Positions 1 through 12,569 of a stretch of DNA of 64,000 nucleotides are shown here, one piece after another. Every line of letters begins with the position of its first letter. Within the stretch, counting starts at the first letter, position 1. The translations under genes and the position numbers were made by a program. The notes under the pieces are model-generated. The model was given only the letters and a program-made list of their open reading frames with translations, was not told the DNA's origin and did no database searches. The DNA lies in the NCBI GenBank assembly GCA_907163345.1, contig CAJQUN010000055.1:2046001-2110000 (forward strand), read 5' to 3'. The DNA comes from Haberlea rhodopensis. Its lineage: Eukaryota > Streptophyta > Magnoliopsida > Lamiales > Gesneriaceae.

Positions 1-403
1 TGCTTCGTTGGATGTGCGGTAAAACCAGAAAAGATAAAATAAGGAATGAAGATATTCGAGCAGAAGCAGATGAAGCTTGTATAGAAGAGAAGATGCAAGA
101 AAGCCGCTTACGCTGGTTTGGTCATGTTCGCCGTATGCCCAGCAGTGCACCTGTGCGTCGAGTTGAGTCCATGGATTTCGGCCAGTTCACGAGAGCGAGA
201 GGTCGACCGAAGAAGACTTGGCTCGAAGTTATACGCAAAGATTTGGAGTGCAAGGGGTTTACAGAAGATATGTTGACTGATAGAAGCGTTTGGAGAATGC
301 TGACGCATGTGTCCGAGCCGACTTGATTCTCTCTATTGTTCATGTAGCCTAACCCAATTCATTGGGATTAAAGGCTTAGTTATTGTTGTTGTTGTATATA
401 AAT
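1..403 (+). mobile_element. 3' end of an RTE-type LINE (non-LTR retrotransposon)
   Basis: The window opens inside the C-terminal end of a LINE reverse-transcriptase protein; its stop codon is at 324-326. The peptide has the tail familiar from plant RTE-clade LINEs: an RLRWFGHVRR motif, then RGRPKKTWLEVIRKDL, then a Trp-rich end. The 3' untranslated end follows (positions 344-403). It carries the conserved 'cccaattcattgggatt aaaggcttag' type tail and finishes in a (TTG)n repeat, which is how RTE elements end. The element continues to the left of the window, so its 5' end and target-site duplication cannot be judged. The visible reading frame has no break. A 49-bp relative of this 3' tail sits at 38597-38645. 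Confidence 0.85.
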
Positions 404-737
404 GGGTCCAAACCGGGTGCAAATAAATATTTTTATGATTTCTTTGTTCTGTCATTTGGAATGAAGAGTTGTCACATGTTATATATACAATAAAACATCT
501 ATAACTTATTAATATTGACAACATAAATTTTATTAATTTAGAGATGTTATTAATTTATCGAGTATTAAATTAATAATGTTGAGACTAAGTTGAGACCGGG
601 AAAAATATTATTTTAGAGAGGTTATTAATTTATCGAGTATTAATTTATGAAGGTTTTACTATATGTGGTATTTGTGCTAGAAAAACAAGTCATACTTCTT
701 TGAATTCAAGTACACAACTTTTGACAAATAATTAATA
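404..737. other. AT-rich intergenic stretch
   Basis: This stretch lies between the LINE tail and the chromovirus. It contains two partly similar segments with 'gagatgttattaatttatcgagtattaa' type wording (about 541-570 and 615-645), so it holds a small diverged internal repeat. I see no gene. The last five bases (733-737, TAATA) are the target-site duplication of the next element. Confidence 0.5.
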
Positions 738-3072
738 TGTAACACCCGTAAATATTAAAACACAAGTAGAGTCGACCTTAAAGTTAGAATTGTAACACCC
801 GTAAAGATTTCACAAGGTAATGATGGAAAGATTAAGAAAAATAATTAAGCATTGATATTATTACAAATATATTATTACAAAGCTAATAAACTAAAATCTG
901 TCAAATTTAATTAGGGGAATTTTATGTCATGTTTTGTTGTAGTAATTAACTATACGAGGATTATTAGAAATTGATTAATGTTTATAAAAAAAAAGGTTGA
1001 AGACCTTACATGCTTGAAGGGTGAAAGTTGGTGATAAGTTCAAGTGCATGTGTGACACGTATTGAAGTCTTACTCTGTACAGAACAACTAGGTGAAATGT
1101 TAGTACGATTGACTCTTAACAAAAATGAAATCAACACAATAGAGCAGATATCCTTCGAAATTTTTAGACTTCAAGCCTTCAATTGTTGACTGGTTTCGGG
1201 CATTTCTACATCATTTAAGGGCTGCTTGTTTTTGTTTTCTGGAAGTAAGTTTATTGGATATTCTCCTATTGATGAAATAGATAAATGAGATTGAAATTGT
1301 TAAATTGTGAGTTCTCATGTAATTATATTTACTGACTCAGTATGATACTAGAGAATAACTAAAACTTGAACTTACTTGAACTTAGAATGACTTCAGCATG
1401 TACGTAACTTTGAGATGTTGGTATGAATTTACTTACTTTAAATACTTTGTTTAATTTCAATTAAAAGTTTAAGTGTCGAGGATTATGGATTTCTATAGTA
1501 AATAATTCTGAATTTATTGTACTAACTAAAGTTGATTCAAACTATTGGAGATTATAAGTTGAGACTTTTATTTGGGTATTGGGTATTTTAGTTTGATTCA
1601 TGATTTAAAGATGGAATAGAGTAGTGTACTAATGTAAACCAATTTAGAAATAATAGTAGTTCAGCTTTATGATATAAAATGGAGTTGAAGATGTATCGAA
1701 ATCTTATGTAAAACATGTATGAATCATTCTTTGTTATTATCGGATTTGGAGTATCGAGATGGTTGTCTAATTATTATTGTTAATGAATCTTGAATTAGAT
1801 AATATCCCGTAAAGTGTGACTGATTTGTTGATGCATATATGTTGTATCAAAAGTGAAATCTTGTGTCGGTTATTTTAAAAAAAAAATCAGATAAATTGCA
1901 ACAAAGGTCAAGTGGAGAGTTGAATGCTAGGATCAGTGTTATTCCTATCAATCATGTACGTTCTATCTTAACAAGAGCAATAAATTATCCTTGAGTAAAC
2001 ATATAGATGGAATATCGTTAAATGAGACAATTTGAGAATATGTGATGAATTGATGAGTTGAGATAGAATAATGATATTATGGTATATGATGAGATGAGAT
2101 GAGGTAGAATGATGATGCAACTATTGTTGTATATTATATATATGAATTGATGATTGGATAGATGTTATATATGTGGTTGATGCGGACTGATGAGTCCAGG
2201 ATTTGGGTCAGTGGATGAAATTTCTGGTCCTGATATCATATATGTGGATGATATGGACTGATGAGTCCTGGATATAGGCCAGTGGATAACATATCTGGTC
2301 TGATGATCATGAATGCATTGCGATGCATTTCATATATAGATGATGAGATGATATGAGTAATATTGGACATCATTTTTATATTATCTTATTGTTGTCTTGT
2401 TTGACATGATTAGTTCCGAGGTAACGGAACAATGTCTTATTATTTGTTAAACTGTTGAGTTATATTGATGAGATGTTTACGATCTGTATAATTTATGTTG
2501 GCATTTGGTAAGAACGTACTGGGCGTTGGCTCACCCTTTTACGGGTTTTATTTTTTCAGGTGACATGACTGGTACTAGTGGACGGAGTCAGAGTTAGACT
2601 GACGACGGGATATAGGGTAGAGCCACTAGTTTCGAGTGTTTAACATTACTGGAGGAATATATTTTGATGTCCAATATGTTTAAGAGATTGTATGTTTATG
2701 TCTATGTTTGTGTTTATGTGATATTGATCAGCATCTCAATCAGGTATGCAAATTTTATTTATGCTAGAAAGCATTTACTTTGGCAATAGTGGGCCTGTCA
2801 TCATTTGCTTAGGATTGTGATATTGGATTATGATATTTATAGTCGAGATGCTGTCTGTTTGTTGTTTGATTTTAATATATTCCGGCTCAAATATATTTAT
2901 ACATCATCACGTGGTCAGTCTTGGTTTTAGGAGGGCCCTAGTGTGTCTGGTTAAGATTTAACATTTATTTTTTTTAAAAAAAACTTAGCCGGAATAGTAT
3001 TTGCTTGATTATTGATCGCGATTAAATGTATTAATTGCATGCCATTGTGAGATTAACTCGAGGGGCCCTACA
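738..3072 (+). repeat. 5' LTR of the chromovirus
   Basis: This 2335-bp LTR starts TG and ends CA. It aligns along its whole length with the 3' LTR, with only scattered single-base differences. It is about 71 bp longer because a segment around 2172-2309 is present twice here and once in the 3' LTR. The first 53 bp (738-790) are followed by a second TGTAACACCCG start at 791, and both LTRs share this arrangement. Short hairpins lie at 2184-2197 and about 2311-2328. Confidence 0.92.
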
Positions 3073-3074
3073 CT

Positions 3075-3095
3075 TAGGTGGTATCAGAGCATAGA
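3075..3095 (+). other. Primer-binding site (initiator tRNA-Met type)
   Basis: The sequence TGGTATCAGAGC at about 3079-3090, just past the 5' LTR, is the standard plant retrotransposon site complementary to the 3' end of initiator tRNA-Met. It primes minus-strand DNA synthesis and supports plus-strand orientation of the element. Confidence 0.9.
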
Positions 3096-3270
3096 ACCGT
3101 CCTGAGACTACCCTGAGGGAGTGATGATGTCTTATTTGCGCATGTTTATGAGACTATGATGATGAAAATGTGAAAATGATGTGATATTGTATGCCAATGT
3201 TGGAAGTAGGTGATTGCAATATTTATATTCTAAAAGTTGTAGTTGTATTGACTGTTATTGTTGTGCAGCT

Positions 3271-4422
3271 ATGGAAAATAATCCTAATGAATTGGCTTTC
3301 GATCCAATGGAAGAAGAAGTGGCTAGTGTGTATAGACCACCGATTGAGGTTATGCAGGCTCAGTATAGGCCACCTGTTGAGGCTATGCAGTCTCATGTAC
3401 CACATGAACCTTTACGAATTATTGATGTGTTTGAGTGGCAAAAGTTACATCCTCCTTTATTCCATGGGAATGAACACTCAGAGCAAGCAGAGGCATGGTT
3501 AGAACGCGTTGAACAGTTATTTGGTACAGCGGCTTGTCACCCTTCGTGCTGGCTAAGATTAGCTGAACATTTGATGGCCCAAAAAGCTAATAGATGGTGG
3601 ACTGCTGCTAAAGCAGGGTTGGGACGTAGTGGACAACCGGTGACATGGACAACTTTTAGAAAATTATTTCTGGATCGTTTCTTTTCTACTGCAGAGAAAG
3701 AAGCTCGACGTGCTGAAATGATACATCTTAAACAAGGAAATATGTCTGTCGATGATTATACTACCAGATTCACTACATTACTGCCATATGTTCCTTATAT
3801 TGCTGAGACCGAGGAATCAATGATGAGTCACTATCTCCAAGGCTTGAGACCTGAAATATATGACCGAGTTATTACTGTAAAAGCCACCTCCTATGATGAA
3901 CTGTTGGACAGGGCACAACGAGCAGAGACTGGATGGCGATCGTATCAGCAAACTTCAGTAGCAGTTAGGTCATCAGGTCGGGATAGTGACAGAGCGAGGG
4001 GACTTACTGGTAGTCTGCGCCCACAGGGACAAAGTTTTAAAAGATTTGGGTCATCATCATCTTCTTCTGGGGGTAGTTCGAGTCGGGCACCTCGCCCGGA
4101 ATTGAGTAGAGGAACTGGTGGATCACAATGGCTATGTTTTCGATGTGGGGGATCACATCATGCATCAAATTGTTCATATAAAGACAAAGAATGTTTTATT
4201 TGTCATCGTATAGGCCACAAAGCGACACATTGTTATCAGAGAACTGGTAGTCAGGCATATCAGGGAAGCCGAATCAGTAGTGGGGCTCGATATGACAATA
4301 GAAAGCGCCATCTGAAACATCAGTGCAACAACCGATGCAGGGGACTTCACGGGGGCGTGGGAGAGGATATCAGAGTCAGGGGCAGCCTCGTCCCTCAGCC
4401 CCAGGTCGTGTATTTGCTCTGA
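3271..4422 (+). pseudogene. gag domain of the chromovirus polyprotein (first segment of a broken gag-pol)
   Basis: The ATG at 3271 starts a gag protein that forms the retrotransposon's virus-like particle. A retrotransposon-gag domain (around residues 60-220, with the typical 'RWWTAAKAG' and 'YLQGLRPEIYDRV' stretches) is followed by a Ser/Gly-rich linker. Two zinc knuckles come next, the second being a perfect CX2CX4HX4C (CFICHRIGHKATHC). The reading frame is then lost: near 4315 the protease-coding sequence continues in another frame, and this segment runs to a spurious stop at 4420-4422. In chromoviruses gag and pol normally form one open frame, so this is a frameshift mutation rather than a gene boundary. 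A longer in-frame version from 3214 would start upstream of the usual gag ATG and is less likely. Confidence 0.8.
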
Positions 4423-7400
4423 CTCAGGAGCAAGCAGAGGAGGCTCGAGATGATGTGATTGCAGGTACTTGTATTTTCAGCAATGTTGATGCATATATTT
4501 TGATAGATACTGGAGCCTCACATTCTTTCATATCTTGTAAATTTATTGAGTTGAATGATGTATCTACATCTCCTTTATCTACCTTATTATTTGTTTTGAC
4601 TCCTATGGGGACTAGTATGATATCATATCGAGTAGCTAAAGATTGTGTGTTAAACTTTGAGGGTAACACAATGACAGTTGATTTGATATTACTTGAAATG
4701 TCCGACTTTGATATCATTCTGGGTATAGACGCTTTAAAGAAATATAGGGCCAGGGTGGATTGTGATCAGAGAATAGTGAAATTCCGACCTGAAATGGGTG
4801 ATCAGTGGACTTTTTATGGTAAGGGTGCTCGCAACCGCGTTCCATTGATATCAGCAGTAAAAATGAGGAGGTTGTTGGATCGTGGAGCCGAAGGTTATTT
4901 GATTTATGCAGTTAATGTGACTGGGAAAGAGAAAGAGAATGCAATGGCTGATATACTTGTAGTAGCAGACTTTGTTGATGTATTCCCTGATGAGATTCCT
5001 GGTTTTCCTCCAGTCCAGGAGGTAAAGCATTGAATTGATGGCTGATACATCTCCTATTTCTCGAGCCCCATACAGAATGGCACCTGTAGAATTGAAGGAA
5101 TTAAAAATACAATTACAGGATCTACTAGATAAGGGATACATTCGACCTAGTGTATCGCCTTGGGGTGCTCCTGTGTTATTTGTCAAGAAAAAGGATGGAA
5201 CAATGAGATTATGTATTGATTATCGACAGATAAACAAGGTGACGATCAAAAATAAGTATCCATTACCTCGTATTGATGACTTGTTCGATCAATTACAGGG
5301 ATCAGCCATATATTCAAAAATTGATTTACGATCAGGGTATCACCAGTTGAGGGTAAGAGAGGGAGATGTGCCCAAAACAGCTTTTCGAACACGGTATGGA
5401 CATTATGAATTTCTTGTTATGACTTTCGGTTTGACTAATGCTCCTGCTGTATTTATGGATTTGATGAATAGAGTCTTTAAACCGTTCTTAGACAGATTTG
5501 TAATTGTATTTATTGATGATATTTTGATATACTCACGAAACGAGATAGAGCATGCAGACCATTTGAGAACTGTACTGCAGGTTTTACGGGAAACACAATT
5601 GTATGCCAAATTGAGTAAATGTGAGTTCTGGTTGAAGAAAGTAGTATTTCTTGGCCATGTTATCTCTCGCGATGGTATATCTGTTGATCCCAGCAAGGTA
5701 GAAGCAGTGTTGAAATGGGCAGCACCTACTTCAGTACCTGAATTCGGAGTTTTCTTGGGATGGCTGGTTACTACATAAGGTTTATTGAAGGATTTTCAAA
5801 GATCGCTCGACCTCTGACTACACTGACAAAGAAAGATATCAAGTTTGTGTGGACTCCTGAGTGCGAGGCTAGCTTTCAGGAGTTGAAGACGAGATTGATG
5901 ACAGCTCCAATTCTTGCTATCCCTTCTGATACAGGTGGTTATGTTGTGTATACTAACGCTTCTTTTCATGGTTTGGGTTGTGTTTTGATGCAACACAGGC
6001 ATGTAATTGCATACGCTTCAAGACAATTGAAGCCACATGAGCTGAAATGCCCTGTACATGATTTGGAACTTGCGGCCATTGTATTCGCCCTTAAGATATG
6101 GAGGCATTATCTATACGGTGAGACGTTTGATATTTATACTGATCATAAAAGTTTGAAGTATTTATTCACACGGGCTGAGTTGAATATGAGACAAAGGCGG
6201 TGGCTAGATCTATTGAAAGATTATGATTGTGAAATCAGATATCACCCAGGCCACTCAAAGCTGATGCATTGAGCAGACAAGTTTGTCAGAAGGCAGTTAT
6301 TTCTTGTCAGATTTCTATTTTGATTGCTGACTGCTGTACTTCTGGTTATAACTTTGATATATCTCGTAGTCCTGTTAGAGTATATACTGTACAGGTTGAA
6401 CCAGAGTTGATTTCTCGTATCCGAGAGACACAGAAATCTGATCCTGAGATTCAGAGGTGGAGACGATTGGTGACAGAGGGAAAAAGATTTGGTTTTCATA
6501 TTGCTGAGGATGACACTCTTCGATTACATATGAGATTAGTGGTTCCTGATGATTCTGATTTGAGGGGTGAAATATTACAGCAAGCACATTGTAGTCGTTT
6601 TAGTATTCATCCTGGAGGTAAAAAGATGTACCATGATCTTCGTACTCATTATTGGTGGAAAAAAAGGAAGACTGACGTTGTTAAATTCGTGAAAAGATGT
6701 TTAACATGTCAACAGGTGAAAGCATAAAAATTAAAGCCAGGAGGCTTAATGCAGAGTCTTGATGTGCCAGAGTGGAAATGGGAGCACATAACGATGGATT
6801 TCGTTACTCATTTACCACGTACCCCAAGGGGACATGATGCAGTTTGGGTCATTGTAGATAGACTGACAAAGACATCACATTTTGTACCCTACAACAGGAT
6901 ATTCAAATTAGACAAGATGGTGGAAATTTATATCCGGGAGATACTAAGATTACATGGTGTTCCAAAGTCAATAGTTTCATATCGTGACCCTCGATTTGCT
7001 TCTGGTTTTTGGCGGGAATTCCAAGATGCTCTGGGAACTCGATTGAGGATGAGTACTGCATACCATCCACAGACCGACGGGCAGTCTGAACGCACTATTC
7101 AAATTTTAGAAGATTTGTTGAGAGCTTGTGTGATGGATTTCAGTCCTAATTGGCATGAATCGCTACCGTTAGCAGAATTCTCATATAACAACAGTTATCA
7201 ATCTAGCATTGGCATGGCTCCATTTGAGGAACTATATGGTAGGAAGTGTCGATCACCCCTTTATTGGGATACTATTTCTGATGCTAGTATTGTGGGCCCC
7301 GATATATTGAGAGAAGCAGAAGAGAAAGTGCAAATTATTCGACAGAGAATAAAAACGCAAGACAGACAAATGTGTTATGCAAATCGGAGACATAGACCGT

Positions 7401-7828
7401 TAGAATTTGTTGTTGGGAATCGAGTATTTCTAAAAATTTCGCCATGCAGAGGGGTGGTACGGACTGGAAAGAGAGGAAAATTGTCACCCAGGTATATTGG
7501 ACCGTATGAAATCTTGGAACGGATTGGTACTTTAGCATACAGATTAGCACTGCCACCTACTTTGTCAAAAATGCATGATGTTTTCCACGTTTCAATGCTA
7601 CGAAAATATGAACCAGATAAATCACATATATTACAGACCGAAGAAATTGAACTTGATCCATATATGACATATGTGGAACAACCTATCGGTATTCTTGATA
7701 GGGCAGAGAGGAAATTGAGAAGTAAAATTATTCCGATGGTTAAGATACAGTGGCATAGAAGAGGGATTGAAGAAGCCACATGTTAGACAGAAAAACGAAT
7801 GCGTCAGTTATACCCTGAGATATTTTGA
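4323..7828 (+). pseudogene. Broken pol: protease, reverse transcriptase, RNase H, integrase, chromodomain-like tail
   Basis: Pol is spread over four frames. The segment 4323-5033 holds the aspartic protease (IDTGASHSFIS). Segment 5035-5778 holds reverse transcriptase with the FIDD catalytic motif. Segment 5760-6272 holds RNase H. Segment 6269-7786 holds integrase with an HHCC zinc finger ending CLTC and a DDE core. Frame changes occur near 4315, 5025, 5755 and 6265. In-frame stops are at 6725-6727 (between zinc finger and core) and 7784-7786 (within the chromodomain-like tail, whose frame otherwise runs to 7828). Two catalytic positions also look changed: RNase H reads YTNAS where YSDAS is usual, and integrase reads SYRDP where SDRDP is usual. 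This copy cannot make a working polymerase or integrase. Confidence 0.88.
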
Positions 7829-7913
7829 CGGTATGTCCTTATGTATACATAGATGTTTGTGTGCGTTAATAAACTTGAATTTCGGGAATGAAATTCAATA
7901 AGGGAGGTAGAAT

Positions 7914-10177
7914 TGTAACACCCGTAAATATTAAAACACAAGTAGAGTCGACCTTAAAGTTAGAATTGTAACACCCGCAAAGATTTCACAAGGTAATGAT
8001 GGAAAGATTAAGAAAAATAATTAAGCATTGATATTATTACAAATATATTATTACAAAGCTAATAAACTAAAATCTGTCAAATTTAATTAGGGGAATTTTA
8101 TGTCATGTTTTGTTGTAGTAATTAACTATACTAGGATTATTAGAAATTGATTAATGTTTATAAAAAAAAAGGTTGAAGACCTTACATGCTTGAAGGGTGA
8201 AAGTTGGTGATAAGTTAAAGTGCATGTGTGACACGTATTGAAGTCTCACTCTGTACAGAACAACTAGGTGAAATGTTAGTGCGATTGACTCTTAACAAAA
8301 ATGAAATCAACACAATAGAGCAGATATCCTTCGAAAATTTTCAGACTTCAAGCCTTCAATTGTTGACTGGTTTCGGGCATTTCTACATCATTTAAGGGCT
8401 GCTTGTTTTTGTTTTCTGGAAGTAAGTTTATTGGATATTCTCCTATTGATGAAATAGATAAATGAGATTGAAATTGTTAAATTGTGAGTTCTCATGTAAT
8501 TATATTTACTGACTCAGTATGATACTAGAGAATAACTAAAACTTGAACTTACTTGAACTTAGAATGACTTCAGCATGTACGTAACTTTGAGATGTTGGTA
8601 TGAATTTACTTACTTTAAATACTTTGTTTAATTTTAATTAAAAGTTTAAGTGTCGAGGATTATGGATTTCTATAGTAAATAATTCTGAATTTATTGTACT
8701 AACTAAAGTTGATTCAAACTATTGGAGATTATAAGTTGAGACTTTTATTTGGGTATTGGGTATTTTAGTTTGATTCATGATTTAAAGATGGAATAGAGTA
8801 GTGTACTAATGTAAACCAATTTAGAAATAATAGTAGTTCAGTTTTATGATATAAAATGGAGTTGAAGATGTATCGAAATCTTATGTAAAACATGTATGAA
8901 TCATTCTTTGTTATTATCGGATTTGGAGTATCGAGATGGTTGTCTAATTATTATTGTTAATGAATCTTGAATTAGATAATATCCCGTAAAGTGTGACTGA
9001 TTTGTTGATGCATATATGTTGTATCAAAAGTGAAATCTTGTGTCGGTTATTTTAAAAAAAAAATCAGATAAATTGCAACAAAGGTCAAGTGGAGAGTTGA
9101 ATGCTAGGATCAGTGTTATTCCTATCAATCATGTACGTTCTATCTTAATAAGAGCAATAAATTATCCTTGAGTAAACATATAGATGGAATATCGTTAAAT
9201 GAGACAATTTGAGAATATGTGATGAATTGATGAGTTGAGATAGAATAATGATATTATGGTATATGATGAGATGAGATGAGGTAGAATGATGATGCAACTA
9301 TTGTTGTATATTATATATATGAATTGATGATTGGATAGATGTTATATATGTGGTTGATGCGGACTGATGAGTCCTGGATATAGGCCAGTGGATGACATAT
9401 CTGGTCTGATGATCATGAATGCATTGCGATGCATTTCATATATAGATGATGAGATGATATGAGTAATATTGGACATCATTTTTATATTATCTTATTGTTG
9501 TCTTGTTTGACATGATTAGTTCCGAGGTAACGGAACAATGTCTTATTATTTGTTAAACTGTTGAGTTATCTTGATGAGATGTTTACGATCTGTATAAATT
9601 ATGTTGGTATTTGGTAAGAACGTACTGGGCGTTGGCTCACCCTTTTATGGGTTTTATTTTTTGCAGGTGACATGACTGGTACTAGTGGACGGAGTCAGAG
9701 TTAGACTGACGACGGGATATAGGGTAGAGCCACTAGTTTCGAGTGTTTAACATTACTGGAGGAATATATTTTGATGTCCAATATGTTTAAGAGATTGTAT
9801 GTTTATGTCTATGTTTGTGTTTATGTGATATTGATCAGCATCTCAATCAGGTATGCAAATTTTATTTATGCTAGAAAGCATTTACTTTGGCAATAGTGGG
9901 CCTGTCATCATTTGCTTAGTATTGTGATATTGGATTCTGATATTTATAGTCGAGATGCTGTCTTTTTGTTGTTTGATTTTAATATATTACGGCTCAAATA
10001 TATTTATACATCATCACGTGGCCAGTCTTTGTTTTAGGAGGGCCCCAGTGTGTCTGGTTAAGATTTAACATTTATTTTAAAAAAAAAATTTAGCCGGAAT
10101 AGTATTTGCTTGATTATTGATCGCGATTAAATGTATTAATTGCATGCCATTGTGAGATTAACTCGAGGGGCCCTACA
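7914..10177 (+). repeat. 3' LTR of the chromovirus
   Basis: This 2264-bp LTR starts TG and ends CA, and is followed by the TAATA target duplication. It matches the 5' LTR closely but has one copy of the roughly 71-bp unit that is doubled there. The second TGTAACACCC start is at 7967, 53 bp in, exactly as in the 5' LTR. Confidence 0.92.
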
Positions 10178-10182
10178 TAATA

Positions 10183-11792
10183 CATGTTTTGTGTTAATCA
10201 AAATTGATAGGTTTGATTATATAAACAATGATGTAATAATTTTGTTTTGTTCCTAATCTCCATGTATAATATCCATCCATTCTTCATTCCAAAATCATCC
10301 TAAAAACACAAATCATCACATCTAAAAGCATAAAATGTAGTGGTAAAAGTGAGAATTGAGTGTGGGAGTTCTCAAGGAGGTTTTATACTTGGGAGGAGTA
10401 TGATTAGTGGAGAGAAAGTAAGCATTGAAATCAGAGTGTTTTGAGTAAAATACTTTGTGTTTTCAACTATCTTGTCTTCTTTGTTATCAATTAAGAAGTA
10501 ATCGCATTTAGGGTTCTTGAGTGGACGTGTTCCAATTTAGGGTGAACCACTAGAAATATCGATGTTCATCTTATTCAATTGTTGATTATGTGTTTATGAT
10601 ATCCATTGCGTTGTTACCTCAAATTATATGTTGCTTTCCCTGATACCCAATAATTTGATAAAATTTCGACTCAATTTGCATTAAATAAATTTTAAGTTTC
10701 GTATCTAAAAATTATACTTTAAATACTACTTACATATATTTTTTTTTTTATGAACACTTGCATATAAATTTTAAAAACTAATATGTTATATAGAAAGATA
10801 TGATATAATAATCATATGAAAAGGTAATGAGATAATAAATTGTAGCAAAAGTCAGAGCAAAAACTATAATATAAACACTACATTTTAACCTTTTAATTTA
10901 AATAATTAATTTCATAAATATAAATAATAAATAATAAACAAATAAAATGCGTGTGTCTAGTTTTCGATCATGAAGTTGGGCTTTTTAATAAAATGTGTGT
11001 ATCCAGCCCGAATGATATCATATGCCCCATCGATTCATCAACTGAAATGACATTTCTGAAAATGAGAAGTTAAAAGCGCCATTTCATCTGTTATTTTCTT
11101 TTGGCGAATAAATTTTAGGTATTTAAGAGTCTTGAATCAGCAATGATTAACGAGTGCTTCGGAAAATACTTATATGCATCGATTTTGGGCTTTACTTGTA
11201 CATCAACTCAATATCAAAACACAACATATTCTAAATAAACAATACATAAACTAGCATACCAACAATTTTTCGGATGTTTGTCTACTTAATTTTGGAATTT
11301 CGGAAGGACGAGGTATCATAGAGAAATTACAAGGAGAAACGCTTATGATTTTTCTGAAAAACATATATAAATAAAGTTATAATTTTTTAGGGCAATTGTG
11401 ATTCATTCTCTTGCATGACATCGATTGAATCAAAAGTGAACCACTGAAAACAGAAGGTCAAATTATAACAAATCCACCAACCTGCCTATGCCTAGCTTTG
11501 GTATTTTCCCCAGACTTACCCCAAAAATTCAACGGATTCTTAAATAGAGCATTTGATGTTCAACAAGTGGTTTTAACAATTGTGGGCTATCCACACTTGG
11601 GCATGCCAACCATATTGGGAAAACTACTGGGTAGAATTGCTGATTTAATTATGAATACGAGTCTAATTAAGGTGTGAACTTTGAACCATGTATTGATCGA
11701 GCGTGATTCGAGTTAAATCGAACAATATCATATGAGGTAAAACACATATTTATAAACCCGATGGGTAAAATATCTATTTTATATATAGACTA
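10183..11792. other. AT-rich intergenic region with a possible old LTR fragment
   Basis: I see no gene here. The part from about 10340 to 10640 has the wording of a plant Copia LTR R/U5 region: a 'gagtggacgtgttcc...gtgaacca' block followed by T-rich sequence. This resembles the 'cgtggacgtagg...gaaccacg' block in the LTRs near 44.5-50 kb. No partner LTR or target duplication was found, so this is a weak call. The rest is plain AT-rich DNA. Confidence 0.3.
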
Positions 11793-12569
11793 GTTTTTCT
11801 TGGGCATCGCATAAGGTGCGGTGCCAGGTACCAGCATGTTGGTCAATTTTTTCCTGATTTGATCGAAAAATATAACAATTCAAATGACCGATTTTAACAA
11901 ACTTTTTTTAAAAAAAACGACTATGCTATGGTAATTGAATGGGAAAAAAATAACCAAATGACTACTCTATCTTTGTTTTTAAAAAAATGATGTTCATCTT
12001 ACTATATAAACTGAAAAAATAACTTTGAAGTTGCGTACATAAATCGATTAAGATATATTTTTCCCTAATCGGTTCGGCCAAACACAAGCATCAACAATAT
12101 TTAAAAACAAAAAAGAATTTTATTTAAAAAAAAATTTGTAAAAAAAAATAAAAAAAAATAATGAATAGTACTTTACTATTCATTTTTTGGGCACCGCACA
12201 AGGTGCCGTGCCAGGTACCAGCATGTTGGTCAATTTTTTCCTGATTTGATCGAAAAATATAACAATTCAAATGACCGATTTTAACAAACTTTTTTATAAA
12301 AAAAAAACGACTATGCTATGGTAATTGAATGGGAAAAAAATAACCAAATGACTATTCTATCTTTTTTAAAAAAAAAACGATGTCCATCTTACTATATAAA
12401 CTGAAAAAATAACATTTGAAGTTGCGTACATAAATCGATTAAGATATATTTTTCCCTAATCGGTTCAGGTCAAACACAAGCATCAACAATATTTAAAAAC
12501 AAAAAAGAATTTTATTTAAAAAAAATTTATAAAAAAAAAATTGAATCGTACTTTACTATTTATTATTAT
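11793..12569 (+). repeat. Two head-to-tail copies of a ~388-bp repeat
   Basis: The unit at about 11793-12182 is repeated at about 12184-12569 in the same orientation. Each begins with a 'gggca(t/c)cgca(t/c)aaggtgc' block, then an identical 'ggtaccagcatgttggtca' stretch. AT-rich sequence follows with a homopolymer-A spacer and a 'gtactttactatt' end. The copies differ by scattered substitutions and homopolymer length. I see no coding potential, and the identity of the repeat is unknown. Confidence 0.85.

Larger units (their letters stand above)
738..10177 (+). mobile_element. Ty3/gypsy chromovirus LTR retrotransposon (Tekay/Del-like), full length but coding-defective
   Basis: This is a 9.4-kb LTR retrotransposon flanked by the 5-bp target-site duplication TAATA at 733-737 and 10178-10182. 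Long LTRs at 738-3072 and 7914-10177 both begin TGTAACACCC and end GGGCCCTACA. Six bases after the 5' LTR lies a primer-binding site, TGGTATCAGAGC, for initiator tRNA-Met, and a purine-rich tract (about 7900-7910) precedes the 3' LTR. The interior encodes, in order, gag with zinc knuckles, aspartic protease, reverse transcriptase, RNase H, integrase and a C-terminal chromodomain-like segment. Integrase after RT marks Ty3/gypsy, and the C-terminal 'EEAT' segment points to a chromovirus. The lineage call (Tekay/Del) is from remembered similarity and is moderate. The polyprotein is broken several times, so this copy could move only with proteins supplied in trans. Confidence 0.93.

Noticed and set aside
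2184..2240. Hammerhead ribozyme in the chromovirus 5' LTR
   Set aside because: The core word CTGATGAG is present and a GAAA follows in the first copy. Stem I and stem III partners could not be found, however, and the other copies lack GAAA. The word is explained by a short GGACT/AGTCC hairpin.
2299..2330. Second CTGATGA...GAA...hairpin resembling a hammerhead
   Set aside because: Only four bases separate CTGATGA and GAA, too few for stem II. It is just an ATGCAT hairpin.
3191..3502. Open frame overlapping the start of gag
   Set aside because: It is out of frame with the clear gag protein and has no known motif.
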